A stretch of DNA of 64,000 bases from Cellulophaga sp. RHA19 (GTDB taxonomy: Bacteria; Bacteroidota; Bacteroidia; Flavobacteriales; Flavobacteriaceae). Both the position numbers and the translations under genes were made by a program. Below, piece by piece: positions 54,328 through 62,425 of this stretch. The stretch covers positions 1,995,001 through 2,059,000 of the forward strand of contig NZ_PHUL01000001.1 of assembly GCF_002813425.1 (NCBI RefSeq), given 5' to 3'. The first letter of the stretch is position 1. Every line of letters starts with the position of its first letter. Below the pieces are notes generated by a model. The model saw only the letters and a list, made by a program, of their open reading frames with translations. It was not told the origin of the DNA and did not search any database.

Positions 54328-54828
54328 ATGAAGAAAGTAATACAAGTTTTAATTTTTACAATTGTGCTTACTGGATTTAGCCAAACTGGGTCTGTTAGTG
54401 GGAAAGTAATTTTTAAACTTGATTCGCTTAGTGTCCCAGGAGCAACTGTAATAATAAGCGGTACTAAAATCGGTGCTGCCGCTGATATTAATGGAGCCTT
54501 TGAAATTCCGAAATTGAAAGAAGGTAATTATGATTTGGTGGTCGAAGCCATAGGTTATGGAAAAGATACTATTCAAAACGTAATCGTTAATAATAATTCG
54601 AAAACCAAAATAACACTAGGTTTACCAGCAGGAAAATGTCATGTAAAGACTAGCTCTAAAAAATGTCCAATAGATGGAAAAACTAAAAATGTTATTCCAA
54701 TTCTTTATGGGTTGCCAAGAGAAAAAACAATACGGAAAATGAAAAAAGGAAAAGTCAAACTTGGCGGCTGTGAAGTTACTGGTTGTGAGCCAAATTGGTT
54801 TTGTAAAGAACATAAACAGGAATTTTGA
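54328..54828 (+). CDS. CarboxypepD-reg-like exported protein (third cassette gene)
   Basis: 166 residues from ATG at 54328, signal peptide ending TGFSQ. Residues ~22-105 are a carboxypeptidase regulatory-like beta-sandwich (GSVSGKVIFKLDS, ATVIISGTKIGA, YDLVVEAIGYGKDT). The C-terminal part has six cysteines, including KCHVKTSSKKCPIDG and GCEVTGCEPNWFCKEH, which could form a metal or disulfide module. No full-length relative is known to me. Confidence 0.68.
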   Translation: MKKVIQVLIFTIVLTGFSQTGSVSGKVIFKLDSLSVPGATVIISGTKIGAAADINGAFEIPKLKEGNYDLVVEAIGYGKDTIQNVIVNNNSKTKITLGLPAGKCHVKTSSKKCPIDGKTKNVIPILYGLPREKTIRKMKKGKVKLGGCEVTGCEPNWFCKEHKQEF

Positions 54829-54945
54829 GCAAGTTTGTACAGGTGGACTTCACTCGATCGCAATCACTGTGTTGATGGACTTTCAACTCGGACGGAAAAT
54901 AATATAAAACGCAAAGTTACGTGCTTACTCGAAAGTGTCGCACCA

Positions 54946-55140
54946 GTTGCTAACAATGCCTATAATTAATACGGGTTTTGGTGCTTAACCCAAAGTTTAG
55001 TGCTTTTAACCAAGTCCGCCAAATCTTTTGATTTGGCTTTATAAAGAAAAAGATAAAACAAAATAAAAAGTTTTGGCTAAGTGCTTAATCGAAAGTTTAT
55101 TACTTTTAATTCCCGTACTAATTATAACCGAGACGTTGCC
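54946..55140. repeat. Long imperfect palindrome D (attC-like)
   Basis: TTGCTAACAATGCC at the left and GACGTTGCC at the right. TATAATTAATACGGG pairs imperfectly with CCCGTACTAATTATA, and the same GCCAAATC hairpin as in B is at 55018-55037. The extra 117 bases before it (54829-54945) show no coding or recognisable signal. Confidence 0.7.
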
Positions 55141-55146
55141 AGTAAT

Positions 55147-55662
55147 ATGAAAAAACACATTCAAAAAAGAAAGGTTTTATTGAGATTTGCTTATTTAGGT
55201 TCATTTTTATTAATTAGCCTTTATTCTTGTATAATGCAAAAGCCTTATTCAGCTAAAATAGCAAAATTTCAACCATCTTTTTTGGGGGAAATTAAAGAAA
55301 ATAATTTAAAAAGAATTGCAGATACAACAGCTATTCTTATCACCGGAAAAGTGTATGATTATGATAGGCCTGAAGGAGGTATTTCCGTGATTTTTATTAG
55401 TAAAGAAAACAAAAGAAAGTTTAGAACAGTCACTGATTCTAAGGGACATTTTAAAATAAACATTGTCAATGGATTGTACAATATACAGCTAATACCTTAT
55501 AAATATGGTAAGTCTCCATCTTTAAACTTTGAAAATTTAAACTTTAAATCTGGAGAAATACGTGAATTAATAATTTATACAGAATCATCTGCTGAGACTG
55601 TATCAATGGATACCATTTTTGAAAGTAAAAGAGCTTATAATGAATATATTAAAAGGCAATAA
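55147..55662 (+). CDS. Carboxypeptidase-regulatory-like lipoprotein (fourth cassette gene)
   Basis: 171 residues from ATG at 55147, six bases after palindrome D; a GTG further upstream lies inside the repeat and is unlikely. Lipobox-like LISLYSC (Cys27), then TAILITGKVYDYDRPEGGISVIF and FRTVTDSKGHFKINI typical of a CarboxypepD_reg-type beta sandwich. After the stop, CAACAATGCCTATAG at 55677 is a partial left end of the same repeat type. Confidence 0.65.
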   Translation: MKKHIQKRKVLLRFAYLGSFLLISLYSCIMQKPYSAKIAKFQPSFLGEIKENNLKRIADTTAILITGKVYDYDRPEGGISVIFISKENKRKFRTVTDSKGHFKINIVNGLYNIQLIPYKYGKSPSLNFENLNFKSGEIRELIIYTESSAETVSMDTIFESKRAYNEYIKRQ

Positions 55663-55733
55663 GAAATACTACAGACAACAATGCCTATAGCAAATGGGAC
55701 ATAAAGAGTTAAATTTTTAGTCTTGTAAACTTT

Positions 55734-55767
55734 AAGATTGCTAATGCCATTAAGCATTAGCAATCTT
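55734..55767 (+). terminator. Strong terminator
   Basis: AAGATTGCTAATGC and GCATTAGCAATCTT, 14 perfect pairs with a 6-base loop and T run. It marks the right end of the cassette-like region. Confidence 0.8.
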
Positions 55768-55904
55768 TTTTGTTAGAAATTATAAGTTTCTGCAGAAAAA
55801 GTTTAATGCCAAATATGAATTAAAAACTAACGAATATAGGTTGATGGTTACATTAGTCTCAAAAATGTTTAATATTTACGTTGTTAACTATACAATAAAA
55901 CATT

Positions 55905-56792
55905 ATGAAATTAAAAATAGCTTATAGCACGTTCTTTGCCACTTTGTTTTTTACAGTCACATTAAGTGCGCAATACAACCAGACTAATGGTGATGGTGCA
56001 GAAATAACTTCTTACAGACCTTTTGAAGTGGCTACTGATTATGCCAACTTTAGCAAATGTATAATGCCTAGTGCAGGAGCACAAAAAACTTGTTTTACAG
56101 ACAAATTACAAGAGCTTTTTAATGAGAACTTAAAAATGCCTAAAGATTCTATTTCTCAAAACTTTAATGGAAAAGTATATTTTAACTTTTTTACAGATGA
56201 TAAAGGAGAGCTAGAGTCTACAGAGATTTTTAGTAGACCAGAAACTAAATTTATTGGAGAAAAAATAGATGTGGTTCTAAAAAAATTCCCAACCCTTAAA
56301 GTAGTTCAATTAAAAGATACGGCTGTTAGTACAGGTTATGTGTTGTATGCCAAATTTAACCCAGGAGAACCTATTCGTTTAAAGGTTGTAGATATTAAGG
56401 TAAGTAAAGAAAATTTAAAAGAAAATGAAAAAGAAGAAAATGATGTACCCTTTGTAATTGTGGATGATGTACCCGTATTTCCTGGTTGTGAAGATATGGC
56501 CATAAGTAGTAGGAGATCTTGTTTTCAAAATAAACTAGGTAAACACATTGCTAAACATTTTAGATACCCAGAAGAAGCTCAAGAATTAGGTATAGAAGGT
56601 AGAGTAAACATTATGTTTCTTATTGATAAAGATGGATTTGTAAAAAACATAAAAACCAGAGGACCGCACCCTTTATTTGAATTGGAAGGGCGAAGAATTT
56701 TTACAAAACTTCCTCGTATGACTCCGGGGAAAGTAAAAGGGAAACCTGTAAGAGTACCTTTTAGTATACCTTTGACTTTTAGACTTAACTAA
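55905..56792 (+). CDS. TonB C-terminal-domain protein
   Basis: 295 residues with a cleavable signal (LSAQ) rather than a TonB-type membrane anchor. The TonB C-terminal domain (about 190-293) reads FRYPEEAQELGIEGRVNIMF to VPFSIPLTFRL. An N-terminal half (about 60-160) resembles a degenerate second copy (VYFNFFTDDKGELESTEIFS). PVFPGCEDM linkers are typical of flavobacteria. It is probably an envelope partner rather than a classical energy transducer. Confidence 0.78.
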   Translation: MKLKIAYSTFFATLFFTVTLSAQYNQTNGDGAEITSYRPFEVATDYANFSKCIMPSAGAQKTCFTDKLQELFNENLKMPKDSISQNFNGKVYFNFFTDDKGELESTEIFSRPETKFIGEKIDVVLKKFPTLKVVQLKDTAVSTGYVLYAKFNPGEPIRLKVVDIKVSKENLKENEKEENDVPFVIVDDVPVFPGCEDMAISSRRSCFQNKLGKHIAKHFRYPEEAQELGIEGRVNIMFLIDKDGFVKNIKTRGPHPLFELEGRRIFTKLPRMTPGKVKGKPVRVPFSIPLTFRLN

Positions 56793-56871
56793 CTACTATT
56801 AATAAAGGCTTTTGGAGTAGAGTAATAAAAAACAAAAATGAACTACCATTATAGGCAATAGCTAAAACCTT

Positions 56872-57540
56872 ATGAAAAATCAGTTTATATTTATAATAGC
56901 ATTCTTTTTTATATTTTTTCAGATCTCTTGTTCTAAGAAAAAAGAATCTAAAATTAACTTTAAAGATTTTGTAATTAATTTATCAAAAGACGAAGAACCA
57001 CCTTTAATTTTAGAGGTAAAGTCTAAAAATGATATTCAGTATTTTGTAGAGAATCAGTCAAAAAAATGGCAAGGGATAGCTAAAGATTCAGAAACAATAA
57101 TTAGTGTTTACGATTGGAAATTATTTCCGCATAACAATATTGCTTTTGAATATCCAAGAACATATAGTTTTGAAGCAGATTTGACTACAACTAGCAATAT
57201 TTGGACTTTATCTGGTAATGATTTCAAGATTATGATTATAAGTCTAAAAAAATCAATATCAGTTAAGGAATATGTAGACGGAATGGTTAGTCAGTTTGGA
57301 CTGTCTAACTGTTCAACAAAAAAAATAACTAAACAAATAAACTCATATGATTTAGAAGGTATGAGTTTGTTAGTTTCATTAACAGGAGTTAATTTAGAAA
57401 TGGAAATTTTTGAAGTAGTTGATACTAATGGAAAAAGTAGCTTGCTTGTGTTTCAAGATTCTTTAACAGACGAAAAAGACAATAGTAAAGAGTCTAAAAA
57501 AGCTATGAGAAAAATAGACCAAACTTTTAAGGTGTATTAA
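56872..57540 (+). CDS. Hypothetical lipoprotein
   Basis: 222 residues, lipobox FQISC (Cys20), then mixed alpha/beta: YDWKLFPHNNIAFEYPRTYS and VKEYVDGMVSQFGLSN. Resembles PsbP-like or DUF-type periplasmic proteins only loosely. No firm family. Confidence 0.6.
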   Translation: MKNQFIFIIAFFFIFFQISCSKKKESKINFKDFVINLSKDEEPPLILEVKSKNDIQYFVENQSKKWQGIAKDSETIISVYDWKLFPHNNIAFEYPRTYSFEADLTTTSNIWTLSGNDFKIMIISLKKSISVKEYVDGMVSQFGLSNCSTKKITKQINSYDLEGMSLLVSLTGVNLEMEIFEVVDTNGKSSLLVFQDSLTDEKDNSKESKKAMRKIDQTFKVY

Positions 57541-57640
57541 TATGGTTAGTAAAAGCTTATTTGTAGGCCTTTAAATGTTGAATATTAAGTTCTTAAATTA
57601 GTTGCATATTTTGCAAAACACACAATAATCGCCATAAAAA

Positions 57641-58330
57641 ATGAATAAAATTATAATAGTATTGTTTCTTTTTATTTGCAATGTTACGCTTGCGCAAAGC
57701 TTAAATATTACAAGTAAACAACTAAGTGAAAAAGAAATTGATTCTGTTTTTACAACTAATGTTAAAGATAAGCTTCAAATAAATTTTCCTATTTATAGAA
57801 TTTATCAATTTAATGATAAAATAGGGACGCATTTTATTGTAATGACTGAGAATGAAACGGAATGTGAAGAGTTAGATAAATGTTTTAAGACCCTAAAAGG
57901 GTATTGTTTTTTGCTTAAGAACGATGATTTTAAGCTAAAATGGACTTTTAAAGATTACATACTACCTGATACATATGAATATACAATTTCTCATTGGACA
58001 AAGTACTTTAAAATAGATGATTATAACAAAGATGGTGTTGTAGATCCAATTGTTGTTTATGGTACCAAAGGTATGAATGATAATGATGATGGAAGAATAA
58101 AAATATTGATATACTATAAAGGTGAAAAAATAGCAGTAAGACACCAAAACGGAGTACATGACAATGAAAGAAATACACAAGTAGATAAAAAGTTTTACAC
58201 TTTACCATTAGAAATACAAGCCCAAGTAAAAACTATTATAGAAAATATAGAGGAAAATAATCACGGCATTTTTCCTGCTGGTTGGGAACAGGCTATGAAA
58301 AATAAGGAAACTAAGTTTGATGAAAATTGA
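57641..58330 (+). CDS. Exported protein, M949_RS01915-type surface polysaccharide family (tentative)
   Basis: 229 residues with signal (VTLAQ). A mixed-beta domain with HFIVMTENETECEELDKCF and an EF-hand-like DDYNKDGVVDPIVVYG. The order resembles proteins annotated as the M949_RS01915 surface polysaccharide family in Riemerella, from memory. No polysaccharide genes lie nearby. Confidence 0.55.
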   Translation: MNKIIIVLFLFICNVTLAQSLNITSKQLSEKEIDSVFTTNVKDKLQINFPIYRIYQFNDKIGTHFIVMTENETECEELDKCFKTLKGYCFLLKNDDFKLKWTFKDYILPDTYEYTISHWTKYFKIDDYNKDGVVDPIVVYGTKGMNDNDDGRIKILIYYKGEKIAVRHQNGVHDNERNTQVDKKFYTLPLEIQAQVKTIIENIEENNHGIFPAGWEQAMKNKETKFDEN

Positions 58331-58392
58331 AAAAAGGAATTTATAATGAGTTTTATATTTAGAGTTATTTATAATTAAGTTTATAGTAACAG

Positions 58393-58424
58393 AAAAGGCT
58401 TTATACCATTCACTAAAGCCTTTT
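58393..58424 (+). terminator. Rho-independent terminator
   Basis: AAAAGGCTTTA and TAAAGCCTTTT, an 11-base stem with T tail, after the preceding plus-strand gene. Confidence 0.78.
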
Positions 58425-58549
58425 ATACTATTTATAGTCTTATACTAGTTTATTTAAGTAGCTCTATGCCTTTTTTATTACGCCATCAATTTATTTTTAA
58501 GCTTCACAAAATAAAACCAATACTAACCTTCTGCTTTAATTTTATAAAA

Positions 58550-59239
58550 ATGAATTCAAAATTGTATTTTCTACTATTTCTTATGTTTACGTCTTGTATT
58601 TCAATCAAGAATAGAGAAAAATTAATGAATATAGACAGTATTGGGTTGACTGCTAATGAATTGAAATTAAACGGATATTATTATCAAGAAAAAAGTTATG
58701 AAACCTATCCCTATTACCGAAACGAATATGGTGGTTACAGCCAAGATAAAAATAAAAAATATAATCAAATAAGAATTTTGCCTATTGTATTATACCCTGA
58801 TGGAAGTGCCAATAAATTATCATCATTTTCGGGAACGCAAGATAATTCTGCTTTTAACTATGGAATTAAATGCTCTCTTGAAGAGAATAATACAATTGAA
58901 AGCGCATACGAACATTTTGAATGTTATTTAAAAAATAGACCAGAAGACAATTATATTTTTATAAATAAAAAAGCTGAAATTTGGAGTCAAGGCGTTTTTA
59001 AAACAGATGAAAACAAAATTGTTCTGCAGATATTTTACAATTCAAGAGGAAATTACTATTTGTATGAAGAATCCGGAAAAATTATTAATGATACTACTTT
59101 CATCTTAAATAAAGCGAAAGACTTTGAGACAGGAAAAGAATTTGAAATTAATAAAAAATATATGTTTAAGGCAATGAGAGATATGCCTAAAATTGAAAGC
59201 TATATTTTGAAAAACAAAAATAAGTTTGATAAAAACTAA
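58550..59239 (+). CDS. Hypothetical lipoprotein
   Basis: 229 residues from the ATG at 58550, chosen because it starts the signal MNSKLYFLLFLMFTSC; an earlier in-frame ATG would bury it. Mature part is beta-rich with YRNEYGGYSQDKNKKYNQIR. No family recognised. Confidence 0.62.
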   Translation: MNSKLYFLLFLMFTSCISIKNREKLMNIDSIGLTANELKLNGYYYQEKSYETYPYYRNEYGGYSQDKNKKYNQIRILPIVLYPDGSANKLSSFSGTQDNSAFNYGIKCSLEENNTIESAYEHFECYLKNRPEDNYIFINKKAEIWSQGVFKTDENKIVLQIFYNSRGNYYLYEESGKIINDTTFILNKAKDFETGKEFEINKKYMFKAMRDMPKIESYILKNKNKFDKN

Positions 59240-59438
59240 TGTTAACAAACTAAAAATAAAGCCAATTGTCTACACAACCTAAACATAATACTGATTTTAG
59301 TGCAAAACGGAAAAGTTCTTATACATTTACAAAATTGTTAGATTTTAAAACCAATACTTTGGCAAGCTTTTAGAACATTAAAAGCATTGTATTTTAAATA
59401 TTAAAGTGTCAATGGTGGGTAATACAAAAACAATAAAA

Positions 59439-59927
59439 ATGGAAAAGTATATAAAGCGACTAGAAGAGAATACAAGTGCATTACTTAAAACTGTAAAAGG
59501 GTATTCAGTTGATAAACTCACTGTAAAACAAGGCGAAGAGTGGAGCGTGTTAGAGATTTTAGAACACATTTATATAACAGACAAGGTTATTTGTGGTATT
59601 GTTCTTAAACCATCAGATAAGGAATCGATAACTAAAGAGCTATTTGGGCAAAATAAGTTAGAAAATATTTTAGTGCACCAAAGAGAAATAAAAATTAAAT
59701 CACCAAATATACTTCAGCCAAAAGGTAACTTTAAGAACCTTTCAGAATTTAATTCAGCTTTTACCCATTTAAGAGAGTCTTTAAAAGAGGATATCAAAGC
59801 AGAGAAACTTATTGTTGATAACAGAATCCATAATCACCCTTTTCTAGGAGAAATGACAATAACAGACTGGTTAAATTTTATATTATTTCATACAGAAAGA
59901 CATTTAAAGCAAATTGAAGAAAAATAA
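59439..59927 (+). CDS. DinB-family protein
   Basis: 162 residues from ATG at 59439 (MEKYIKRLEENTSALL); a GTG 33 bases earlier is less likely. Four-helix DinB/YfiT fold with ILEHIYITDKVI and ILFHTERHLKQI, whose histidines would form the metal site. Possibly a thiol-dependent transferase; role unknown. Confidence 0.8.
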   Translation: MEKYIKRLEENTSALLKTVKGYSVDKLTVKQGEEWSVLEILEHIYITDKVICGIVLKPSDKESITKELFGQNKLENILVHQREIKIKSPNILQPKGNFKNLSEFNSAFTHLRESLKEDIKAEKLIVDNRIHNHPFLGEMTITDWLNFILFHTERHLKQIEEK

Positions 59928-59947
59928 GTACTTGTCACAAAAAAAAT

Positions 59948-60682
59948 ATGAAGAAAAACGGTATATTAATTTTGTTAGGAGTAATAATTATGGGTTGCTC
60001 ACCAAAAATCAGGAATACTATTTCTAATTCAACATTTAAACCATTAGATTCAAAGTCAGAAATTATAGTTTTAGATAGCACAGAAAGTATATTAGGCTCA
60101 ATGCTAATTGGAACTTTTAAAATTGGAGATTCTGGTTTTACATCAGATTGTGGTTATAATAAAGTTATAAATGACGCTAAAGCTCAGGCAAGAAAATTTG
60201 GAGGGAACATTATTCAAATAACAGAATTAAAGAGGCCAAAAAAATGGGGTAGTACTTGTTATCGTATAAAAGGAAATATCTTAAGAAACTTTGATGAAAA
60301 AGTTATTTCAGAACTTAAATCTATATCAAAAAAGAATAATAAATCTCGACTTCCAAAAGGTGCTGATTATGCCAAAGTGTATATTTATAGACCTAAAATG
60401 ATAACAGGTAGTTTTATAGGGTATAAAGTTAGAATGGACACAGATTCTATTGTTTGTAGAGCTAGAAATGGAGAAAAATGCGAATTAAAAATATATGATT
60501 TTGGAAAGCATACCTTTTGGGCTAAAACAGAATCTACGGATTCTGTTACTATTGATATAAAAAAAGGAAAAGAATATTTTATTAGATGTGCAATGAACCC
60601 AGGGTTTATTACCGCCAAACCTTATTTAAATGAAATAGAAAGTCATATTGCAATTGAGGAGCTTGAGAAAATGGATAAATAA
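59948..60682 (+). CDS. Lipoprotein with DUF2846-like domain
   Basis: 244 residues, lipobox IMGC (Cys17). The C-terminal half (about 135-244; KVYIYRPKMITGSFIGYKV, YFIRCAMNPGFITAKPYL) fits DUF2846. The N-terminal half has CGYNKVINDAKAQARKFGGN, a helix of a YajQ-like or DUF4156-like module. It is 20 bases after the DinB gene. Function unknown. Confidence 0.65.
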   Translation: MKKNGILILLGVIIMGCSPKIRNTISNSTFKPLDSKSEIIVLDSTESILGSMLIGTFKIGDSGFTSDCGYNKVINDAKAQARKFGGNIIQITELKRPKKWGSTCYRIKGNILRNFDEKVISELKSISKKNNKSRLPKGADYAKVYIYRPKMITGSFIGYKVRMDTDSIVCRARNGEKCELKIYDFGKHTFWAKTESTDSVTIDIKKGKEYFIRCAMNPGFITAKPYLNEIESHIAIEELEKMDK

Positions 60683-60814
60683 AATTACTTAAACTTAAGT
60701 ATAGGGTTAATAAAAACGAATTTTAAATAATAGCAAACCTTTTGCAGTGTACAATTGTTTCTAATTTAACCACTAATGTTAAGTATATGGACTACATTAT
60801 TCATAGATATTCAC

Positions 60815-60822
60815 TACATTTG
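60815..60822 (+). promoter_or_regulatory. -7 box upstream of the four-helix membrane gene
   Basis: TACATTTG, a perfect box, 56 bases before the ATG at 60879. Confidence 0.45.
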
Positions 60823-60878
60823 AGATGTTGATTGTATGCGAAAATCGTTATCACTTATATCAAACTAAATATACTTAG

Positions 60879-61322
60879 ATGAATAGACAGTTGAGCAAAA
60901 GTATTTTTTTATCCTATATATTAGGAGCTCCTATTGTGTTACTTACAGTAATTACAACTATTTTAATACCTGTTATTTATGTAGGTAAAGGCTTAAGCTC
61001 AATGTCTATAGTTTTAGGTAGTGGCTTTCAAACAATTGGGTTTGTTTTGGCGTTTTTAGTAGCATTTTGGTTAGGAGGAAAACTAGCTGATACAAATATA
61101 AAAAACAACAATCTATTAATTTCAACTTCATTTAAATACTCTGTATTAGTGAATTTAATAATTTGGATTGTTTTTTGTTTAATTGTTGGTCAGTCTACAG
61201 GTAATTCTTATTTTTTATTTACACCTCCTGCAATTATAGCCGTTATTGTAAGTACAACAATTACAACATTTACAATTGGACTTCTTATTTCTTACCTAAT
61301 TAAAAAAATTAACAACTTGTAA
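60879..61322 (+). CDS. Four-helix membrane protein, hypothetical
   Basis: 147 residues with four hydrophobic helices (about 10-35, 42-65, 82-102, 112-140). Charged ends MNRQLSKS and LIKKINNL. No family recognised. It converges on purU. Confidence 0.65.
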   Translation: MNRQLSKSIFLSYILGAPIVLLTVITTILIPVIYVGKGLSSMSIVLGSGFQTIGFVLAFLVAFWLGGKLADTNIKNNNLLISTSFKYSVLVNLIIWIVFCLIVGQSTGNSYFLFTPPAIIAVIVSTTITTFTIGLLISYLIKKINNL

Positions 61323-61435
61323 TAAACACAGTGTTTTTAATTTATTAAATAATGTAATTAGTATAGCTTAAAGTCTGATAATGTTACACATATAAAAACT
61401 TTGTAATAAGATTTTGTATTCTATAACACATCAAC

Positions 61436-62281
61436 CTATATAAAAACAATAGTCTTATTATTAAATACCATTGTTTTGCGTTCTATATGTAATTTTACAC
61501 CTCTTGCCAATACAATTTTTTCTAAATCTCTACCTTTTGCAATTAAATCTGTAATGCTGTGTGTATGAGATACCGTAGTAACATCTTGTTCAATGATAGG
61601 TCCTTCGTCTAAATCTGCTGTTACATAGTGGCTTGTTGCACCAATAATTTTAACACCTCTTTTATAGGCTGCGTGGTACGGTTTTGCACCTGCAAATGCT
61701 GGTAAAAAAGAGTGGTGTATGTTTATTATTTTGTTAGGGTATTGGTCTATTACAGTCTGACTAACAATTTGCATATACCTAGCTAAAACAATAAAATCTA
61801 CATTGTATTCTGCTAGTAGAGCCAATTGTTTTTCTTCGGCTTCTATTTTAGTTGCTTTGGTTACTGGTATATGGTAAAACGGAATATTAAATTGGTTAGC
61901 AATACTTTTTGCTTTATCGTGGTTGCTAATAATTAAAGGGATGTCTACAGCTAATTCTCCAGAGCTATGTCTACTTAATAAGTCATACAAACAATGATCA
62001 TACTTACTAACAAAAATGGCCATTTTAGGTATAGTAACCTCTTTATGTACCTCCCATTTCATTTGGTAAGTAGGTGCTAAAGTTTTAAAGCCATTATTAA
62101 AGTCTTCTAGGGATAGCGTGTTGCCAAACTCACTTTCTAATCGCATAAAAAAAGTAGCACTTTCTTTATCTACGTATTGGTCTATGTATACAATATTTCC
62201 GCCTTTGGTATGTATAAAATTGGTTACAGTGCATATAATACCTGCTTGGTCTGGGCAGTTAATAAGTATAGTTAGCTTCAT
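61436..62281 (-). CDS. purU: Formyltetrahydrofolate deformylase
   Basis: 281 residues: N-terminal ACT domain (about 4-80, LINCPDQAGIICTVTNFIH) and formyltransferase domain with NIHHSFLPAF (catalytic Asn/His) and HYVTADLDEGPIIEQD (catalytic Asp). It releases formate and tetrahydrofolate from 10-formyl-THF. Divergent from icmF; 144 bases separate them. Confidence 0.92.
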   Translation of the reverse strand: MKLTILINCPDQAGIICTVTNFIHTKGGNIVYIDQYVDKESATFFMRLESEFGNTLSLEDFNNGFKTLAPTYQMKWEVHKEVTIPKMAIFVSKYDHCLYDLLSRHSSGELAVDIPLIISNHDKAKSIANQFNIPFYHIPVTKATKIEAEEKQLALLAEYNVDFIVLARYMQIVSQTVIDQYPNKIINIHHSFLPAFAGAKPYHAAYKRGVKIIGATSHYVTADLDEGPIIEQDVTTVSHTHSITDLIAKGRDLEKIVLARGVKLHIERKTMVFNNKTIVFI

Positions 62282-62378
62282 AAATAATAAAATTAAGCTA
62301 ACTAATTTAGGGTATTATCAAATAAGCACCCTAGCTTTCTTATATTTTTATAATATTGAATGTTTTTAGTGTAGATTT

Positions 62379-62400
62379 TTGCAATTTTCGTAAATTGCAA
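62379..62400. promoter_or_regulatory. 22-bp operator-like palindrome before icmF
   Basis: TTGCAATTT, spacer TCGT, AAATTGCAA: nine-base perfect arms, 25 bases upstream of the ATG. It overlaps the candidate -7 box TAAATTGC (62391-62398), so it is in place for repression. Confidence 0.55.
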
Positions 62401-62425
62401 GTCTAAAATTAGCTATTTAATACGA

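Noticed and set aside
55081..55146. GTG-initiated extension of the fourth cassette gene
   Set aside because: The extension lies wholly in palindrome D; ATG at 55147 gives a proper signal peptide.
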